A DNA stretch of 64,000 nucleotides, taken from assembly GCA_903813345.2 (NCBI GenBank), contig CAIIXF020000003.1:31557151-31621150 (forward strand), read 5' to 3'. Positions 60,211-64,000 of the stretch are shown here, in pieces. How positions within the stretch are numbered: position 1 is the first letter of the stretch; every line of letters starts with the position of its first letter. The stretch is from Owenia fusiformis (taxonomy: Eukaryota; Annelida; Polychaeta; Sabellida; Oweniidae). A model generated the notes under the pieces. It was not told where the DNA came from. It saw nothing but the letters and a program-made list of their open reading frames with translations, and did no database searches. Position numbers and translations under genes: made by a program.

Positions 60211-60654
60211 GTAAGTAGATGGGAATTTTTACAATCCTTTCAAAAAGTTTGGAAACTCTCACTCCTGATTGAATAGCCTGTAAAGCCTGCATTTGTTTGA
60301 AATTGATTTTGTCCTCATTTTCATTAAGTGGCAATAATATATGACTTTGATTAATTTTTGAAAATTGATAAACATAAACAGGCCTTGATGTGGTGAAATT
60401 GCCAAACTATTTTGGGGAGTGTACAAACATTTAATGTATTCCAAATAAGTGAAATTCTAACAAATCAAGATCATATTCAAATAGATTTTTATTTTTGATA
60501 TGCTTATTAAGATGTTTACTATTCGTTGTTGTACAACTAGAATATCCCACCAATGATACATGTATTCATATATTGTTAACAATAATCACAAATAAATATA
60601 ATGCATAAAATACAAAAGCACTTGACATTATTGATTTGGCTCAGATTTTAATAC

Positions 60655-61215
60655 TATAAGTTATTCAATGATTCGAGTGAAATACAGAAAATATTCTTCC
60701 CGAGAAGGTCGTATTTCACGATGCGCTAGCAGAGTGAAATACAGACGTTCAAGGGAAGAATATTTTCTGTATTTCACGAGAAATCATTGAATAACGTTTT
60801 TATTCCATGATTACTCAGATAAAACTCCCCTAAATCAAGTCCAAAAATATTTTACATCGATATTCCTTCAAAATCTTTTTGGCTTTGTTGTTTTGCTTTT
60901 ATTGTATTATACGATACGTTTGATTTTCTTCAACATTTTTCTTCAATTTCATCAGCTGGAACAGTGTAACGAAACGTTTTTTTCGACTTTCGAATATTAG
61001 CATGCGTTGGTGTAAACAGATCGCCATTGATTTTTTTAGTAATAGTCATATCCTGGATGGAAATCTGGGGCGTTGGGATACTGGACCGTATCCCAACGCT
61101 GACGTCATTTTCACTCTGTATTCAATGCTAAGTGGAAAGTGCGTGTAAATACAGGATATATTTAAGTCACATGGACCAATCAGATTGCAGGGAATTTCAC
61201 CATCATGGAATAATA
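60655..61215. mobile_element. Foldback element with perfect hairpin at its left end
   Basis: 60661-60796 folds into a long hairpin (TTATTCAATGATT...AATCATTGAATAA; GTGAAATACAGAAAATATTC and its inverse). A second inverted pair, TTATTCCATGAT near 60800 and ATCATGGAATAA near 61202, bounds a further ~400 bp, so the element may be compound. In the last WDR59 intron within the window. Confidence 0.7.
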
Positions 61216-61457
61216 TAAGTTATTGTATTATTTGAAGTGCAATACAGCATATATTCTGCATTAGAATTATTAGCATGCAAAAATACCAGGAGTTCACTAT
61301 GATAAATTTTACTATTTAAACTTCTTTTCAGAGCCTACATGTTGATAACTCAATGGCGATCCAATATTTAAAATTGTGATTTCTAGTTTAATGGACATAA
61401 CAGTGTTCCCTTACATATTACATCATGTGATTAGATATGGTTACATGTAACCTATAT

Positions 61458-61660
61458 ATACAGTCAAATCTCTCAAGTGGAACACCCTTTGTGAGAAAAC
61501 ACTCTCAAAACCAGTATTGTTGATTGACCTAAGATGAAGAACAGAAGTTTTTCCAGTTTTCTTCATCCTAGATTGAACCTACATAAACTGGAAACCCTCT
61601 TGATGGGAGCACTTCTAAGTGCATATTTGAACCAATTCCAAGGGTTTTACTGTGTTTTAT
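61458..61660. repeat. R5-related repeat, copy 3
   Basis: TACAGTCAAATCTCTCAAGTGG, GGAACACCCTTTGTGAG and AAACTGGAAACCCTCTTGATGG follow the same theme as the R5 copies at 46.6 and 52.5 kb. Weak match. Confidence 0.35.
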
Positions 61661-62170
61661 ATACAAATCCGTTCTACATTCTACATGCAGGTTCTGGTTG
61701 CCACACACTACCTCCATCAGATTTAGTTACATACCAATATTACCAGTGATGATATGAAGAGGATGATTCACAAATGTGTAGAAAGATTATCAGAAATACA
61801 AAGGGCAATAATTGTAGAATTTTAATATGTACAAAGAAAACAATAAACCTGATATCAATAGAATAGATACAAAATGACATCCAAGTCTATCAGTCCCTTT
61901 AATATTGCTAGTTGGAAAACTGAAAGATGTGATGAGTTTCAGATGGCTGATATATGATGGTATCTTTTGAATTCCCTTATGCTCTAACTCTAAGAATGAT
62001 TATGCTGGAAAATCATCATAAATTAGGAATGTGGGGTGTGGAGAAACCATAAAGGCAATCTTTATGTGGGGAGAGAAATATAAATAGATCAATGTTTCAT
62101 ATGGTTACTGGGAAATGTGATGTATCGTTAGTGTTCATGTTAAGTATGATCACATAGAATGACTGGTGAA

Positions 62171-63457
62171 TTATGTATTCACTTTGAAGACATAAAGAAT
62201 ATTCTTCCTACCATCTTTAGCATCATGATTTTCCCCTACCAGGATGTTCCCAGTGCTGTCTACTAGTATCTCAGCAGGAGCATGCAAGCCATGCTGCTGC
62301 TTTGTTAATAGAACCTTGATGAAGTCACCCTTGTGATTGAGCAGCAATACTCTATGGTTGTCAGTATCGATCAGCAGAATATGCTTCTCAGTCACAAAGA
62401 CACCCTTGGGATCCTTCAACTTGTCATCCCCCTGTCCCTTATATTTGAATACTGGAGTGCCATCCCTGTTGAGACAATGCACAATGTTGGCCCTTCTATC
62501 AGACACCAATAATTCAAGATTATAAGGATTGATGAAAACTCTATACAAGTTTTTGAATTCATCATTGGTGATAGTGTGTGTCACCTGACCTGAAGATGTG
62601 AACAGATTTATACTACAAGGATTATACCCAGTCACCACCAGCCCCAGTTGGTGATTGTAGGCTAGGCCAAATGGACAATTCACCTGTTGACATATATCTT
62701 CCTTATACTGACCATTACTGTCAAACAGTTTTACACAGTTGTTCCTCCATGATGTAACTATGAATTCCCCAGTTTGGAGACATACACCATTTTCAGGTTT
62801 ATCAACTGTGAACTTCAGTTTGATAGTAAAGTCTTTATTGTATACCTCAATACCCTGCTCATATATGATAACAGCTACCTCTCCATAAGGAGTGAAACAC
62901 ATACCATAGCAGGCTTTTGGTAACTCAATCGTTTGTTTTAGAGTAAGACTACATTGAGATAAGTCTAGGCTGTTGATGATTGGATTTACTTGATTATCTC
63001 TGAAACCAAGATCTGATCTTAACTGAGCACATAAAGCTTCGACTTTTGTGATAGATGAATGTGCAATTGATTGCTCTTCTGCCTTTAAGCTCTTCAAATT
63101 AGCTGTTTTCATACTAGCTATTTGCAAGTTATTTGTTGCTATGGTAATAGATTGAAAAGGTAGCATAGTTTCAAGTTGAGAAGCCAAATGTTCATAATTT
63201 TCTTCTTTTAGTGCAGTCACAAAAACATCAAATGCCTTAACATTACATGTCTCAAGAGTGTCTAGAAATTCCCTACACTTTTTGGTAGGTGTAGTTTTTG
63301 CCAGTATTTTGTCTTGTACAGCTTTATTTATGACCCCCTCCTGTCTACATTTTCCCATTATGTGCTCCACATCAAGGCACTTCTCAAGTTCCACCCGGCA
63401 AGCCTTAAGGGTTGCTATATGGGCCTCAGACAGCGATGTGGAATGTTGTTGGGCCAT
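62171..63457 (-). CDS. CARD-NHL protein: N-terminal death-fold CARD fused to NHL-type beta-propeller
   Basis: Uninterrupted 428-codon frame. Residues about 10-96 fit a caspase-recruitment domain of the RAIDD/caspase-2 kind: LKACRVELEKCLDVEHIMG, RQEGVI, ILAKTTPTKKCREFLDTL and AFDVFVTALKEE follow the six-helix pattern and its conserved spots. Residues ~97-170 are a helical linker. From about 178 to the end are NHL-like blades (ACYGMCFTPYGEVAV, ENGVCLQTGEFIVTS, CPFGLAYNHQLGLVV, PKGVFVTEKHILLIDTDNHR, APAEILVDSTGNILV). There is no RING, B-box or caspase domain. The CARD would recruit another CARD protein; the propeller would bind a ligand or RNA. Both roles are inferred from family. The frame is intronless, though a minus-strand acceptor-like sequence (ATCACAG) about 20 bases upstream of the ATG allows a 5' UTR exon. 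It lies antisense to WDR59, between exons if WDR59 continues past the window. Confidence 0.88.
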   Translation of the reverse strand: MAQQHSTSLSEAHIATLKACRVELEKCLDVEHIMGKCRQEGVINKAVQDKILAKTTPTKKCREFLDTLETCNVKAFDVFVTALKEENYEHLASQLETMLPFQSITIATNNLQIASMKTANLKSLKAEEQSIAHSSITKVEALCAQLRSDLGFRDNQVNPIINSLDLSQCSLTLKQTIELPKACYGMCFTPYGEVAVIIYEQGIEVYNKDFTIKLKFTVDKPENGVCLQTGEFIVTSWRNNCVKLFDSNGQYKEDICQQVNCPFGLAYNHQLGLVVTGYNPCSINLFTSSGQVTHTITNDEFKNLYRVFINPYNLELLVSDRRANIVHCLNRDGTPVFKYKGQGDDKLKDPKGVFVTEKHILLIDTDNHRVLLLNHKGDFIKVLLTKQQHGLHAPAEILVDSTGNILVGENHDAKDGRKNILYVFKVNT

Positions 63458-63561
63458 ATTGACACTTTCCCTGTGATGGTAGATTAAATAATATATTAAC
63501 TAGATTGATATATATTTTTACTGTCTTTGATAATTCAAATACTAGTAGACTGATTTGATAC

Positions 63562-63956
63562 AAAGGACGATTCTCGGTTTGGAGAACGAAGTTCATCAAT
63601 CTAAATGAGCATTATCCCTGCTTCGGACAAATTTGATTTTTTTACATAATATAGATTTGAATGTCTTCTTTTGAATAGTCATAATTTAATTTGGGTAATA
63701 TTTCTAGATTTTTCGAAAAAAAATATTAGCGCAGTACACTGATGAACTTCTTTCCCCCAAATCGAGACTTGTATTTTATTGAATCCGTCTTATTGAGCAT
63801 TATCCCTGCTTCAGACCAATTTGTTATTTTTACATCTTGTAGATTTAAAGGTCCTCTTTTGAATATTCATAGTTTAATTTGGGTAATATTTCTATATTTT
63901 TCATGAAAAAAATTATTAGCCCAGGAGACTGTTCTCCAAACCGAGAATCGTCCTTT
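63562..63956. mobile_element. 395-bp MITE with 26-bp perfect inverted ends and internal tandem duplication
   Basis: AAAGGACGATTCTCGGTTTG at 63562 (continuing to 63587) is exactly inverted at 63931-63956. Inside, about 125 bp starting GAGCATTATCCCTGCTTC occurs twice in direct order (about 63606 and 63796). It sits about 100 bases upstream of the CARD-NHL start codon. Target duplication not evident. Confidence 0.85.
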
Positions 63957-64000
63957 AATATGCTAGAGACAAAGGAGCTTTGCTGGAGAAGAGATTTTCA

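Noticed and set aside
60211-64000. Next WDR59 coding exon
   Set aside because: I looked for the conserved continuation after the GEKYV end and saw no frame with matching residues and splice sites; it probably lies outside the window.

Overview
The window is AT-rich nuclear DNA from an animal. It has split genes with GT-AG introns, dispersed foldback transposons, LINE remnants and tRNA-derived repeats, and nothing prokaryotic. The gene set (WDR59, secreted peptidoglycan-recognition proteins, a CARD-NHL protein, C2H2 zinc fingers), low GC and many palindromic MITEs suggest a marine invertebrate bilaterian. A mollusc or other lophotrochozoan, or a hemichordate-like ambulacrarian, would fit; the sequence alone does not settle it.

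Layout. 0.5-4.9 kb is a very large, decayed foldback structure with a 25-bp minisatellite core, a LINE 3' end inserted in its left arm and another repeat inserted in its right arm. 5.8-8.2 kb (minus strand) is an intact 781-residue five-finger C2H2 protein. 8.2-36.9 kb is a gene desert filled with foldback elements (10.3, 14.1, 21.2, 23.8, 24.7-27.3, 29.0 and 35.2 kb), dispersed repeat families, LINE scraps, a palindrome cluster and two tRNA-like sequences.

37.1 kb to the right edge is the plus-strand gene WDR59, a subunit of GATOR2, the amino-acid-sensing activator of mTORC1. Seventeen coding exons in continuous phase give 696 codons; the C-terminal zinc/RING exons must lie beyond base 64000. 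Its 14-kb intron (42056-56093) holds two complete six-exon peptidoglycan-recognition protein (PGRP) genes on the minus strand, tandem paralogs with the same exon plan. Both keep the amidase-type His/Tyr/His/Cys set and both end in a hydrophobic tail; one has a Thr/Ser-rich 19-residue repeat stalk. Downstream, between WDR59 exons, an intronless minus-strand frame encodes an N-terminal CARD fused to an NHL-type beta-propeller.

The most interesting biology is therefore a housekeeping gene hosting three antisense genes of immune type: two probably surface-tethered PGRPs and a CARD-NHL protein. Exon structures were deduced by hand from splice signals, reading phase and family resemblance; no alignment or search was run. 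Repeat boundaries are approximate unless a target-site duplication is stated.
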